Source of the DNA: Climacteris rufus
Taxonomy: Eukaryota; Chordata; Aves; Passeriformes; Climacteridae
Length of the DNA stretch: 64,000 bases
Reading direction: 5' to 3'
NCBI GenBank assembly: GCA_013398175.1
Contig: VZRZ01004225.1
Location: 665,426-729,425 of the forward strand
Under the pieces are notes generated by a model. It was not told the DNA's origin and ran no database searches. It worked only from the letters and a program-made list of their open reading frames with translations. The position numbers and the translations under genes were made by a program. Below, piece by piece: positions 49,533 through 62,329 of the stretch; the first letter of the stretch is position 1; the number at the start of each line of letters is the position of its first letter.

Positions 49533-50120
49533 TTCAGCTCTTTCTTTATTAAAAATATCCCAGTTTACTTGGAGCAGTGGTGATTTGTGATGTGATTAAT
49601 TCTACCTACACCCTGATATTGAACAAAATTATATTAGGGGCTTAACTGTAAGTACTTTTGAACCAACCCCTCCTATAATATGAAAGATCAAGGTAGAAAA
49701 CAGACCCATCACTTCTGTGTGCCGAGAAACACAAGTGTTTCAAGTATCAAGAAGCGTTCATTGAAATCTCGTCAAAGTGTGAATTTTTGGGGTAGTCAAA
49801 TGAATCCACCACTATCCTTCAACTGACTCTTTTATCTCCCTCAATACTGCCCACTCACTGTCCTTTTCCTGGCCAACATGTCTGAATATGCACCACATGC
49901 AATGCTGCATGCTTAAGGGTTGGTAGTTCTGCACATATGTATTTGTAAAGAAGAAATAATTTTGAAGACTTCATTTTGATATCAAATGATCCCATAAAGA
50001 TGTCATGGCCAGTAAAATCTATTATTATCCATGGCTTCCAACTGGTGGACTTTTCTTTCAATAATGCCTACTTCCATAAAATTTAAAATAAACATATCGT
50101 ATGTTTGAAATTATGTTATG
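49533..50120. other. Intronic DNA, no gene seen
   Basis: Unique sequence up to the hairpin at 50125. Confidence 0.5.
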
Positions 50121-50124
50121 TTAT

Positions 50125-50150
50125 GTTTGTGCTCAGAGCACAAACAATAA
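50125..50150. repeat. Perfect 9-bp stem-loop followed by AATAAA
   Basis: GTTTGTGCT-cag-AGCACAAAC is a perfect hairpin (50125-50133 with 50137-50145). A (TTATG)3 run precedes it, AATAAA begins at 50146 and a T7 run follows about 15 bases later. The order resembles an RNA 3'-end signal on the plus strand, but no transcript body is visible upstream. Confidence 0.8.
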
Positions 50151-51960
50151 AGTGTGCAAAATCTTTTTTTGGATGTTTGATCACTGTTAGTCAGTAATGA
50201 CAAAGACTTAACAAACATAAGGTGTCAAAACCTGACTGCTTTACTTGCAGCACACATGCTGTGCGGTGTAAGAACATTTCCAAGCAGATATTGGTAGGAG
50301 ACAATTACAGAATTTTTAAAAAAATATATTTTCCTTATGTGTAGGTACAAGCCTGACTGGACTGTAGAGGCAAGCATAACTTCAGAGTTTGTTTCTGAGA
50401 AAAGAAATCTCACATTTCAAAAGTAGGATATGTTACATATATTAAATGGGAACTATAAAGCAGACATAGACTGAATTTCTTTGCTAGCAAAAAAAGAATC
50501 TAGATTTACAGTAAATTTACTTTCCTTCATGGCTTGAAAACTGCATTACATAAAAAAATTAAGTTAGATGGAGAGGAATAAATTTAATCAAAAACACTGT
50601 TAGATAAAATAACTTGGATTTAGGAGTCCGCAGCAGCTACTGCCAAAAGAAAGCTGTTGTGGTTTACCAAAGCTAACAGCATTCATTGTTTAAAAATACA
50701 AAGGTAAAAACTAACAAAACTTTACTAAATTATCTATAGTATTTAATGTGCCAAACTACTCTGTTGCAATGTATTTATCTAGTGTATTGCTTATAGTTGC
50801 ATTTCCCATGGGAAAGGCTAGCACAGATGTATTTCAAACCATGTTCTTACTGTCTAGAAAAACCCTGAAAAGAAGAAAAATTTAACACGGATAGGTAAGG
50901 GGTCATGAAATTAAAGGCAGCGCTCACCCCCACTGCAACTGTATAACATTATGCATAATACTGGAACAACTTCATTACAGAAGTGAGAAATTTGCATTGT
51001 TTATAGTGGGAGCATGATTTGGCTGCTCAGCTTCCATAGGATTTGGATTTTGGGCTAAGAACTACTATTGCAAAATATCTGGGAAGATCACAGAGTGGAA
51101 GAGATTTCATTTTGACATTAGCATTTATAATTATAATATGAATATATGGAATCAAAGATGCTACAGTTTCTCCCAAGGTATCCTAAAATTATCATTGTTT
51201 AAAAAAAAAAAAAAATAAACAAAACCACATTCCAGACCAATTTGGTGTGTTTCTTGTGGTGTATAGAAGAATAAATAGCAAAGTACCCTAGGTGATTTTA
51301 CAAGTATTGAAAGAGAGCGCTGTGCTAATCAATTCTTTTATTTGCTCTTTCTTTTGCCTTTATCTTGAACATAGAAATAGAAAACAAATCATAGTAACTA
51401 TATTTCTCAAAAGTCAGTATCATTTACTTTCAATAGACTCAGTAACACTGTTTAAACCTTGAAAGCTAATAAACATGGATTTGTAGAATTAAAAATATCG
51501 AACAATTGGAGAAATAGCTACTCACAAAATTAAAGTTTTATAGCCCAAAGTTGAAGACTGCATTCCACAGTTTAAATATTTCATATCTGATGTTTTCAGA
51601 CTCTACTACAGTGTGAAGTCTGATTTTGATTTTTCAATCCAAACCAACTTTTTGAGTTTGGTCTGAAAATCTAGATACTGCCAGCTTAGATGCATCTTTG
51701 TATTAAAAAGCTATCCAATATCTATCTGCAGTCTTTGATATGATTAACACAAGCTTTCTGTATGACATACATTAAAGGAAGGTTGTACTTGAAAATACAC
51801 ACTGCTATTACAGCATCAAGTCTGCAGAGATGACTGCCTAATATTTGAGTAATTTTCTCTTCCATAGTTATGGGGTGCCAGAAGTTGTTTCTGATTATGC
51901 TTTGTATTTATACTCAAGATAGGAGTCAGAGAGTCAGTCTTTACAGCTGCAAGCCAAGAT
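50151..51960. other. Intronic DNA, no gene seen
   Basis: Unique AT-rich sequence with an A-rich run at about 51200. No mobile element recognised. Confidence 0.5.
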
Positions 51961-51979
51961 ATTAGGTGTGTGTGGAGGG

Positions 51980-52042
51980 GTTGTTTGTTTTGTTCGTTTT
52001 ATTTTTTTTTAATTTTCTTTCATTTTTTTTTTTTTTTCCCCC
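51980..52042. repeat. T-rich low-complexity tract
   Basis: About 60 bases of T runs broken by G, A and C, ending in cccccaa. Simple sequence only. Confidence 0.85.
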
Positions 52043-52059
52043 AATTAAGGCAAATGTAC

Positions 52060-52300
52060 TTTGCTGGGGCTATCAAAATTATCAATTGTGAGGACATCTA
52101 TGACCAGGAGCCGTTTCTATTAAAATGCATCAACTGATTAATCTGTAGCTGTTATTGGAGAAAAGTGGGTTCACAACTGAAACTTGTCATTTGAATTAAC
52201 ACATTGTTTTGGTTTTATGGGTCAATTTAAGTGACCTAACTTCATAATGAGACCTGGTGATTTCAAAAGGTTTTTGGCCAAATCCACAACTGACTCCACA
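52060..52300. promoter_or_regulatory. Candidate conserved noncoding element
   Basis: Contains atcaaaattatcaattgtg, gcatcaactgattaatctg, catttgaattaacac and ggtcaatttaagtgaccta. Homeodomain-like cores and nuclear-receptor-like half sites lie close together, with no repeat signature. Confidence 0.25.
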
Positions 52301-52687
52301 CTTTTAAAACCAGAGTGGCTATGCTGATTTATACCAATTAATTATCAAGGCTATTGTGTTTTGTTCTCATTGATATCAAAGGAACTACTTGTTGAATAAG
52401 ATGCTGAGTAATTGCAGGTTAATAAAATCATATAAGACAAAAAATGCACTCTATGAGTTAAAGAGAAACAAGGATATTACTGTGTGTCTATTAACATTAC
52501 ATCTAGAATCATAGACTATTAAAACATAAACATATTAGATTACAAGGATATCAGTCCCATCAGTGAAGATAAAATGAACACAAGCAACTTGCACAGCAAA
52601 TACTTTCATAAGTAGTTGAGAAAAGGTGACTCAAAATCCATGACTATTAACTGTAAGACTACAATACTGTAGGGAACTCTCCTGCTC

Positions 52688-52752
52688 TAGCAGGGGGATA
52701 GATAAGTTGACCTAATGGCTCTTTTCCATTTCTAATTTCTCTGATTCTATTA
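52688..52752 (+). mobile_element. Old CR1 3'-end remnant
   Basis: The stretch gcagggggatagataagttg followed by acctaatggctcttttcc and tctgattctatt matches, in order, the terminal part of CR1 (gggttggactagatgacct ... ggtcccttccaacc ... attctatgattctat). It is much more diverged than the three long copies, and its 5' limit is unclear. Confidence 0.5.
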
Positions 52753-55095
52753 AGTCTTGGTATTTTCAGAAGAATTCAACTGCTTTCCAGGGCCGCTGAG
52801 ACATGAGAATGTAGGCAATTCCTTCCTGTAAATAACACTACATTTCAAACAGTAAAATACAGACTAGGAGGGGACATTAAACCCAGTTTAATATATTCTA
52901 AGCTCAGGCACAGCAGAAACTCTTTTTTCCCCTACACTTTTCCTACTGGAGTTTAATTAAGATTGACAAAGCACTAACTTTAAATCAGCAAGGAGATCCT
53001 TAGATCCATTTTGTTGTCAAATATGCTTTCCCTGTAAATGGCAGGAGTAACACATATCATTTCACTGATAATGTTTTAATATCCTGCATTGAATAAAACT
53101 TTTTTTTAATCAAGTTGCAATGGTAGCACTAAACTACACAAGGGGCTTGGGGGTTGCAGATGGCTGCATTACTCTAAACGTTCAAGCTTGACTGACCCAT
53201 TTCATCAGCACTGTCAGAGCCTTGCACTGATACATGTTGACAACATTTAATCTTAAAAAATTGAAAGAAATGAATTAATATGCAAATTTCATCAGCTTTG
53301 TAATAAAAATGTCCTTGAAAAAAAACAGAGAACATGACCCCCAAGGAATAGTGTGAATTATCCCAGCTCAATTCTTTAAGTTAGTCAGAGGTATGTGGGT
53401 CCGCAAGGAAATCAGGGCAGATTTGACTTGGAAATAATTATGATGAAGAACAAAACACAAGCAGGTTGAATAAATGTAACAACTTGGGAAAAAGTCTTAG
53501 TCCTGTTTGTTATTCACTTTGAATTAACAGGATTAGGTTTGGTTTTTTGAAATAAAGGAACACCACCATGTAATTTTAACACCTAAGTAATGTGAAAACA
53601 ATTTTTTCTTGCTATCAATTTTAGTAAGTATTAGAAACAGCTCTTGAAAAAACTTTTTTTTTTTCAGTACAGTATAGCTTTTGATACTGAGTAACTTAAG
53701 CTGTGATGTTCTGTCTGCTGTGTGCAAGTCAGGTAAATACTATCATTCCTTCAAAAAGAGAAGAGATGTCTGCGTGTAAATCAGAAAGATGAAAGGAAAT
53801 TTTCCTGGACATTGATACCAACAAGATAGGAAACAACCATCTCTAGAAAGGAGTAAAAATTCAGGTGTTCCTTTTCATGAGATAAATCCTTGCATAAATA
53901 AATAAATAAATTTAATTTTGCAATCTAGCATACGTAATTTAGAGTCACAAAACTGTTGACTGCAATAAAGAACCTTTCCATTTTGATTGTCATTATTTGA
54001 AGCAGACTTCAAATTTTGAAAGATTTGGCAAGCAAGAATGAATAGGAAACAGCTTTTTCTTACTGCTAGTAAGCTGAATTCAGGTGTGTAGGAATCAAAT
54101 TCTGAATCACCAACGCTTACTTCAGTGTAGTCAAGAAAAGTTCTGAGAACTCAGAAGGTTTCTAGATAATATTTAAATGGTCACTTTATAGTAGTGTACC
54201 TGTCAGAACCTTATTTCATACTTCTAGTGTTAGTCATACTACTTTCATAGCAGTCAAAAATCTACACCCAGTGCCCTGCTCAGCTTCTCTGTCAGGCAAT
54301 CGCATTGTAGTTATTCCACTGTCTTTTTTTTAGGGTAGATAAGTATTTGAAAATAAGGTTTGCAGGAATTAACTCCTTGCTGTACTCGGAACTCCTTGGA
54401 AAAGAGGTAGTCCAGGTTAACATGTTCTAACAGTATGCTTGAAAAATCAACACTCCACTACAAATGAGCAACCAGCCTGGAAAACTCAACACAATCTTTC
54501 AGAGTCTCTAAAATAAGTTGTCTGATTTTATATTTCCATGGAAGACAGACATACTGAAATACAGACTATGATCCACCAAATGAATTTATTATGTCAGCTT
54601 TTGTGGTTTTCTACAAAATGGTTTAAGTTTCTCCTTTCTCTTCTAATCTACAGTCAGTAAAATCCTACTTTTATAGTGCCCTTTGCACCTGTATGCATAA
54701 AATGAATAACCTTGCAGTTTAATTATGCAGTATCTATCAATTTTGAAATGATATGAAGTTGCAGATAGAAAAAGAATAAAACCTCTTTAAGAATCCAAAA
54801 TTAATATATGTCAAACTCAGGCTAAATCTTAATCTTCTTGCAACATTTCTCTAAAATAGATGTTCTTTTATCACCTGGCATATCAAGACCCATTGGAAAA
54901 AAAAAAAAAGGCATTTGGTTAACATGCTGTGGAACAGCACTCTCTTTTCCACCTCACTTCAGGCTATTTTTGAAAGATCTGAACAGTTGTATAATAATGA
55001 AAAATGTGCAATACTTGTGGGGCATTGCTTGTGCACACATACCTCCGCCCACGCATTCATCATTCCGCAGGTATTGTCAGTGAAAGTTTAATTGC
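52753..55095. other. Intronic DNA, no gene seen
   Basis: Unique AT-rich sequence. It includes a perfect (ATAA)n run at 53894-53911 and short homopolymers. No exon-like block. Confidence 0.45.
53894..53911. repeat. (ATAA)n microsatellite
   Basis: Reads ataaataaataaataaat without interruption. Confidence 0.9.
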
Positions 55096-55099
55096 ATAA

Positions 55100-55400
55100 A
55101 CACTCTGTAACTGTCCTGTCATATTTCTTGTCAGTCTGGATTCCCTCTCCGGGCTCACTATCTCACAAAACTATAATTGAATTGCTACCAAATCACAAGA
55201 GGGCCCCAAAAAAATAAAATCTTTATGAACAGAATTTGTTTCCTATCAGCACATTTGACAAATTGTGGCAGAGGAAGGGCCTTAGCGATAATTTCTGAGT
55301 TTATTCTAAATCCAGTTATTTGCTGTTTGCTCTTATCTGTTCTTTAGAATTTTAAAGCCCCAGTGAGAAAGAATCCCAAAGAGCTCAACAATAGTATTTT
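55100..55400. promoter_or_regulatory. Candidate conserved noncoding element
   Basis: Repeat-free block with agcgataatttctgag, tcttatctgttctttag and ttttaaagccccagtgag words. GATA- and homeodomain-like motifs are present. The call rests on composition only. Confidence 0.22.
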
Positions 55401-56129
55401 TCCAGGTCCTGAAGAGACCAGTAGAAAAAATAAATAAAATAAAATGCTGTACTAGCTTTGGCTATGGGTAAGTATTGCTTAAACAAAAGAGAATCTTAAT
55501 TAAGTCTGAAATACAGTGGATATAAGCCAGCAATATCTTTCATATCCCCTCATAATCACTTTATTTACTTATTCAGGTCAAATGACAGCTTCTGCAAAAT
55601 ATCTTGCTTTGAATGTGTAACCTATGTCCATATTACTAATTTTTTCCTGTGTAATACTTCCATGTACATTCGATTCCTGAGTAGATAATGAATGTAATGA
55701 CCAAATAAACTTAGCACAAAGGTCTGACACGTACTTTGGTAGTGTGCTGTGTAACTGGAATGCCAATTAAAATATAACTTATGTTAGTATTTTCAGAAAA
55801 ATACATTCCCTTAGGCTAGAAGTTGCTCATTTTAACCTGAAGTTGATATTTTTCTGACATGCATTCTGATTTTATTCTAAGCAAATCCTAGTGAATGGCA
55901 GAAAATTATAACTCTAGCAGAAACCTGAAAATATTGTTCATTCCACTTTAAAATTTTATTAGCAGCAGGTGCATTAGAAATATATCCTAATGAATAACTT
56001 TTAAATGGGACAGAACTTCAAATGGATTGACAACTGTCTGATTGTTTACGTTTTTAAATGTGCTTATCAAAATCACATAGGATTGATGGGTGTTTTTAGG
56101 TGAAGTTATGTTTTAGCAAGAGACTTAAT

Positions 56130-56420
56130 TTAGGACTAAGGTTAAGGCTGAGGATAAATGAGTGCATTAGATGATTAAAGAACATTTGTCTTGTTGGACA
56201 CTTCAGTAATTTGTTTATGACGCTTTCGAAACAAGCAGTAAAAGAAGAACAAAAAGCTCAGGATTTAGCCAGCCTCTCTCAAACACAAGCCCTGAACTAA
56301 AATCAATTGTTTTTATGCAGAATTAAAATATTTATCAGCTTATTAAAACCATGATTCCAGGATACATGGCTTAAGCACATTTGATGAAAATATTTAAGGT
56401 ACTATTTTCTACCTTTTTTT
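56130..56420. promoter_or_regulatory. Candidate conserved noncoding element
   Basis: Contains gcattagatgattaaag, cagtaatttgtttatgac, aaatcaattgtttttatgc and tttatcagcttattaaaacc. SOX-, forkhead- and homeodomain-like words are clustered without any repeat signature. Confidence 0.25.
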
Positions 56421-57384
56421 TCCTCTTTGGTTTTTTTTTTTCCTTTCTCTGGTTGAAATCTCTGACAATATTTATTCTTGGTTGAAGAGGGATAGATATG
56501 CAGAGTGGAAGAATGAGATTTCTCAACTCTTTGCAAAGAATCTTACTAAAGATTATTTTACCTTGTTTTTATAAACTTTTGTTTTGTCTTTTTTAATATT
56601 ACTAGAATAATTTCAATGTTCTTTCTAGGACATAAAGTCTTATTATAAGGAAAGGGATGCCTCAGGAGAAATACAATAGGAAACCTGAAAATAAAGCCTT
56701 TGATCTTTTGTGCATAGGTCACTGATTAAATTTGATTTAGGTAAGCAATTAATTAGTATTATCATTTGGTTGCTTATTTGGACTGGATTGGGGACCAGCA
56801 CTTCCTGTGTGAAGAAAATCAGTGAAAATGGATGCTAATTGGCACTACTGTATATATTCACAGGAAAACACCCGGAGTTTGGTCATGGCCTGCACTCTGA
56901 ACTGTCTTCCTACCTCATAGAAAGTCATTGGAGAGCAAGGCTGGAGAACAGCAATGCAACAGCATGGGAAAGACTACACTGCTGGTGCCCATGCTGTACA
57001 TGTTCTGTGGATAAACAAACAATTTCATTCCCCAGGGCAGTCTCCATCTGGCACCTATCATCAGAATGAAATTCACTAAAAAAAAAAAAAGGGAAAAAAG
57101 GAAGCTCTGTTACTGATGATAGCACAACTACATCTTTTCTTTCAATGTTCTGCAAAACCTTTAAGGGTAATGTGTTTTGATAAGAAACAGTTAATGAAAT
57201 AATTAATCCTAATCACCTGTGCTGAACTAGATTAGTACTGTGTTTCAGTCCTGCCACATTATCACCTATTAAGTGTCTGGTCCTGGAAGGGAGTAGCCAG
57301 CATGAGGCTTTGCAGGAGCATTCCCACAGACAGTTTATGGGTCTGTGCAAAAGCCTGAGTATAAAAAGCCTTGTCTTTGTGACT

Positions 57385-57510
57385 GGCATAGATGAGGATC
57401 ACTATTACCATTGCAGGAGGCACTGTCGAGCCCCTGGGCTACCTCTCACTGTGCTGGGCACTGTGCAGGCACAGAATGCACAGCTCCCTGAGAGCTGACC
57501 TGCTGCTGCT
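57385..57510 (+). repeat. Ancient interspersed-repeat remnant
   Basis: The order gcaggaggcactgtcgagcc, then cactgtgctgggcactgtgc, aggcacagaatgcacag, ctccctg and agagctgacc resembles a widespread old amniote repeat (attgtgctaggcgctgtaca ... gacagtccctgcc ... aagagctt). It is strongly diverged and I do not assign a family. Confidence 0.38.
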
Positions 57511-60500
57511 GGAGGGGTGACCAATTCAGACTTGAAACATCAGGTTTCAGTGGCACAAAGCACTCAAAACAAACAAGCCCTGCAGCTGGTTGAGTAATTT
57601 ACCCTGGTAAAAAATGTAAAACGTAATAAAATCCAAGAGAAAGCATATCCACTTTACCTGGTGATAAACAAAGAGAGATGATAAGGTAATGATAAGTTAG
57701 ATGACTTATTCAGTGGTCATACCCTATTCACAACTGAAAAGAAAAGAGTATCTGAGACAAACGGCCTAGGAAAAGCTTCAAGAACTGGAAGCAACAAACC
57801 TTTCACAGAGAAGAAATATTTTCAGGCTTCCCCCAGCATGACCATGAGTAAAATTGTTCACTGGAGGCGGACATTCCTTTTGGCCAGTTCTGCCTTTTGT
57901 GATCTCTGCCCCCCACAGAGCTGAATCGATACCAAGTAATATCATCCTTTGTATCTCTGCTGTTTTGTGTATATAAAGAAGATAGAATTGTGTAATTTTG
58001 ACAAGAACAAGGTTTTAGTCTGTAGTATGATGAATTAAACATAACTGGCTTACAACAAGCCAAGAGCTTTAAGCAGTCAAGTCTGATCTGCTTGAAATCT
58101 CAGCTTATTAAGCATTGGTACTGTTCTACTCCACTCAAAAAAGAAAGGGTCTATCTGGCTCCAATTAGAAGTTCAATATTTGAAAAACAAGTTAATATCA
58201 ACATAGATTAAGTAAGTAAAGGCTGTAGTGCCATTTTTTGTTATAGGGCAACACAAATATCTTTAAACTATTTGTTTAAATATAAAAATTTCTGGGTTTA
58301 TGACTCTAAATTTAAAAAGAGAAATAAACAAAATGTATAGATCACAAAATAAATAACAGAATAATAACAAAAATGAAATAATTTTGTTATCTACAGTTTA
58401 CTAAGAGTGGCCATCAATAAGTCTGTTAAATGAAAAAAAAAGATTCCGTACAGTTAGAAAATAGGTAGTATGAATATGACGAATGGTAATTACTTTGGAA
58501 AGATACACAAGGTTATAGAGCAATATTTAGAAGGAAGAAATAGGAGGTTGGAAAGACAAGATGAATGGTGGGGGCAAGAGTAAACGAAATATGAATTTTT
58601 AACAAGAGGATGGAGAAAAAGCCAATGTAATTTAAGACTACATAGGTGAATATGGTGACAGAGCAAAATTACTCTTTTGTTTGGGAAATGCAGCATTCAC
58701 ATGAAACTAAGAGAAAACGGAAAGAATTGAGACAAGCATAAAATAAGAACTATGAAAGATTTTAGAACAAAGCACTTGTGAGGGAAGGATGAAAATAACA
58801 TTATGGTTGTGTGCAAAAACAAAGGGAATATACTCTAAATGAACATGTAGACTGAATATCACAAGTAACTGTGAGAAGATGGAAACAAATTACTCTGATT
58901 TTTCCAAACTCAGCTGTATGATTGAGAACAATCCCACATAAGACTGGGGATATTCAGGAAGATAACTTAGTCTTATTTCTCACAACCCTTCAGCTGACAT
59001 AGCAACGAACACATTCCACTGGAACTGCCGAAGACACATGATCAATGAAACAAAAATCTTGACCTCAGAGCCTAAATCAAATAGATCTGAAAAAAAGTAG
59101 TTGGGAAAATCAATACAGGCAAGCAGACACTATTCAGCCTACTTTGCCTATGTGTTTCTCTTAATTAAGGGAGGGAAGGAGTACAGTAGAAGGTCCATGC
59201 AATCTCCAAACCTCCTGCAATAATTTTAGTTTCTTCTTGCCTGTTCCCAAAGAGCTTACAAAACGCACTAACTATTGGTCTGTCCAGAGCGCAACAGAGA
59301 TTCTATTTGTTGGTCTTCCTGTAGTTATGGAGGAGGTATAAGAATTTATGCTTGAAAATGAATTCTGTTAAAATGTGTGTCATAGTACATGCGGATCAAA
59401 CAAAAGTAAAGGTAGATTATTCTCCTGTTTATACTGATTTGGAATTTCATAGTATACTACATATACTTGTCTAATTTTGTAATGCAATAAATACACTTGC
59501 AATAGGTGATTTCACAACTTATCATGTATGTCTTAAAGGTACATAAATATTTACATATTACACTTGTATACATACTCTGTATTTAGGCACTTTCAGGTGT
59601 ATATATTTCTGTCTAGTGAACCTACTCTATGGTCTAGTTGTGGTAGAGACATATTTCGTCTTCAATACAACAGATAACTGCTCCAGGTTATTTGCAGGAT
59701 TTATCTCTATTTACTTTGTATAAACATGGAAATGAACCATAGGATTAGTTGACATATATTAAACACAAATTCTACATTTGGCTTCCATTTATTAATTGTG
59801 ACTAAAGACAGCAGAGGTTCCACTTGTATAGAATGTCATAATATTGTAAAATTTAGTAGAAAGTAGAAAACGTGCATTTATTCTAAGAACCCATTTCTGT
59901 TTTAGAAAAAAGCATTACAAGTTAATTCTGAAAGATTAACTATGGCAGAGGAACCTAGAAGAATATAAACCTAGAGCCAAATTTAGCTCTGTGGTAAACA
60001 GAGGAAGCTGAGCCATGATTATTATAATTAGAAAAAATCTATCCTCTTGCAATCACAGTTACACAAATCCCGGGTTAACAGGCAGATGAAATGACAACGT
60101 TCTTAGGAAGAGTCAAATCCAGACATCTCAACCTCACCAGCATACGATTATAGAATAAATAAAATTTCCCTACAGATGAAGATTTGTATTAATATTGTTG
60201 GCATCACTATTGAACCTTTTAAAGCTGACTTGTGGCTGAAATGAAAGCAAGTTTTAACATTAGCATTCATACAGGTCACCCTGATATTATGCTACCACAT
60301 AATGATTCCAGAAATCTCTCAAAGATTAATAATGATCACATAATTCCAGAAAGTCAGCACTATATATGTAAAAATATATTGGTAATAAAACCCAGCCACT
60401 GTTGTGCCTTTCCCCAGTTGGGGATCTCTCACTTTTCTTTGATTTCTAACGGCTTCAGATCAATAACTGGAGTGACATTATTAACAGCTCCCTCAACACC

Positions 60501-61470
60501 TTGGCCAGCACTAATATTAAATCCATTATACCTTCTGTTTGACATTTGCAGTACAGCAGAAAGTGCTGTAGATACAGTCAAGCTGCCTTGGGAATGGGGT
60601 TGGATGCAGGGTTAGTGAGATGGCTTCCCTTGCCTGACTCTAAATTCATCTCATTGATAGAAAATTTCAGCTATTCAGAAAACTACACCAGGCAGTAAAT
60701 AACTCACCTGTCAAAGTGGGTTAAAAAAAAAAAAATCACTTTCATGCTGTTTTTGAAATACATTACCAAAGAGTCTTCAAAAAATATTTGACATTCCTTA
60801 TTGTTATCACGTTTACAGAATCTAATAGGTATCACAACACACATCACAGGGTTTCCAAATGAATACTTTACTAGTGAATGATGTTGGAAACAAGACAGTT
60901 GTTTGGTTTGTAGTTTTAACTTTCACAGTAAGTTTTTGAAGACATTTATTGTACACTGTAGGAACCATGCAATAATGTAGCTCAATCAACCTGAACAAAA
61001 TTGTCGGACAAATTAACTGGCAATTCTCAGGATATTTACACTGGTATACCTTATACCTATATTTAATTCCTCAGCATACCCACTCACAGTGGCATTCCCT
61101 ACACTCTAGCTCTGGTGTTCTGGCTGACCTTTCTTCAGGACAGAACATGACACGGGAATTATGTCTAGGATACCCTTAAGTTCCTATTTGTGAATACGTC
61201 AGGGCAGCTTAGAGTAGATCATGGAACAGTGATGGTTTACCATGACTCCCCTCTTTGCTGTACCTCTCTCTGACACCAGGAATTCTGAACTTGAGGTGTT
61301 CAGGGATGGCTATTCTAGGAGTCTAGAAATTAGGCAAAAAGAAATTGAAAATTCTACTATTAGACTATTATTGATGGTGCACAAGAATGGATAGAAAATA
61401 TATGTAGTGGCTGTGGGCTCAGGTTCATTCTGACACTATAATTCCTGTTTGCATTTGCTGTAAATGGTTC
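57511..61470. other. Intronic DNA, no gene seen
   Basis: Unique AT-rich sequence. The 127-codon plus frame at 60232-60615 has no recognisable domain, no signal peptide and no splice context, and I regard it as chance. Confidence 0.45.
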
Positions 61471-61474
61471 CCCT

Positions 61475-61526
61475 AAGTACATTTCCAGTATTTATGTCCT
61501 AAATACATTTCCAGTATCTATGTCCA
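61475..61526. repeat. Tandem duplication of 26 bp (two copies, 23 of 26 identical)
   Basis: Reads aagtacatttccagtatttatgtcct followed directly by a near copy at 61501-61526. Confidence 0.9.
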
Positions 61527-62323
61527 ACTAAATTCTGCAGAGAGGAGGAAATGGTAAGCAAATGAAAATAAAAATGAAAGAAGCAGAAGATAGTGGCACT
61601 AGATAGGAAGAACAGCAGCTCATCAAAATATTTTTTGATCTCATGGAAGATGCTGAGACAGTTTAGGAAAGAACTTTGCTTAATAGAAGAAAATAAGACA
61701 ACAGGATCAACAGGTTACATAGCATGTTCTCAAGTACTGTGGCTTCACAAGAAGTGAAGCTCTTGTGACAGCTCTTTTGATGAAACCTTGCTGTCATGGG
61801 AGGCAGCCATTCCTGTGATGGGACGAAGGCTATCACAGAGCAAGGCTGCAGCCTCATTTCCCTTTGGCATAGTATGGGGCTTACCTTCCCTGTTGCTTTT
61901 ACAGATGGGGGACTCTGACACAAAAAAACTCTGAAGATTCCTGCTGGGATGATTTCAAAGGTGCCTGCTTGCTACATGTTATGAGTTGGCTTCACAGAAG
62001 CCATCTTTGTGGCCCTCCCACTACCAAAAACTGGGCCCTGCAAAACCACCACAGTACATCTCTGCCATCTTTCTGCCTAATATTGCCAAGCATAGTATGT
62101 CTGCTTCTCAGCAGCTGCAATTCATAGTTCAAGTTAGCCACTAGTAAAACCACCACTGATTTTGGCTGATATTAATATATCCTGGCTGTGAATGGTTCAA
62201 CCAACAAGTCAGTGCCTGTGCTCTTCCATCCCTTTTAGTGGCATTAATCTGTGGCAGAGGTCACAGAGTATAGGCAGGGCAGCAACTTCCTAGATGCCTT
62301 TAACAAACTCCAGAATCATAGTC
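61527..62323. other. Intronic DNA, no gene seen
   Basis: Unique sequence up to the solo LTR. No recognisable element. Confidence 0.45.
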
Positions 62324-62329
62324 CTAATT
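62324..62329. repeat. Target-site duplication CTAATT (left) of the 62.3-kb LTR
   Basis: Identical to 62647-62652. Confidence 0.83.

Noticed and set aside
52505..52550. Inverted CR1 terminus (agaatcatagac)
   Set aside because: A single 8-9 base match with no following CR1 sequence.
60232..60615. 127-codon open frame on the plus strand
   Set aside because: No domain, no coding bias visible and no splice sites that would make it an exon. At this AT content and window length a frame of this size is expected occasionally.
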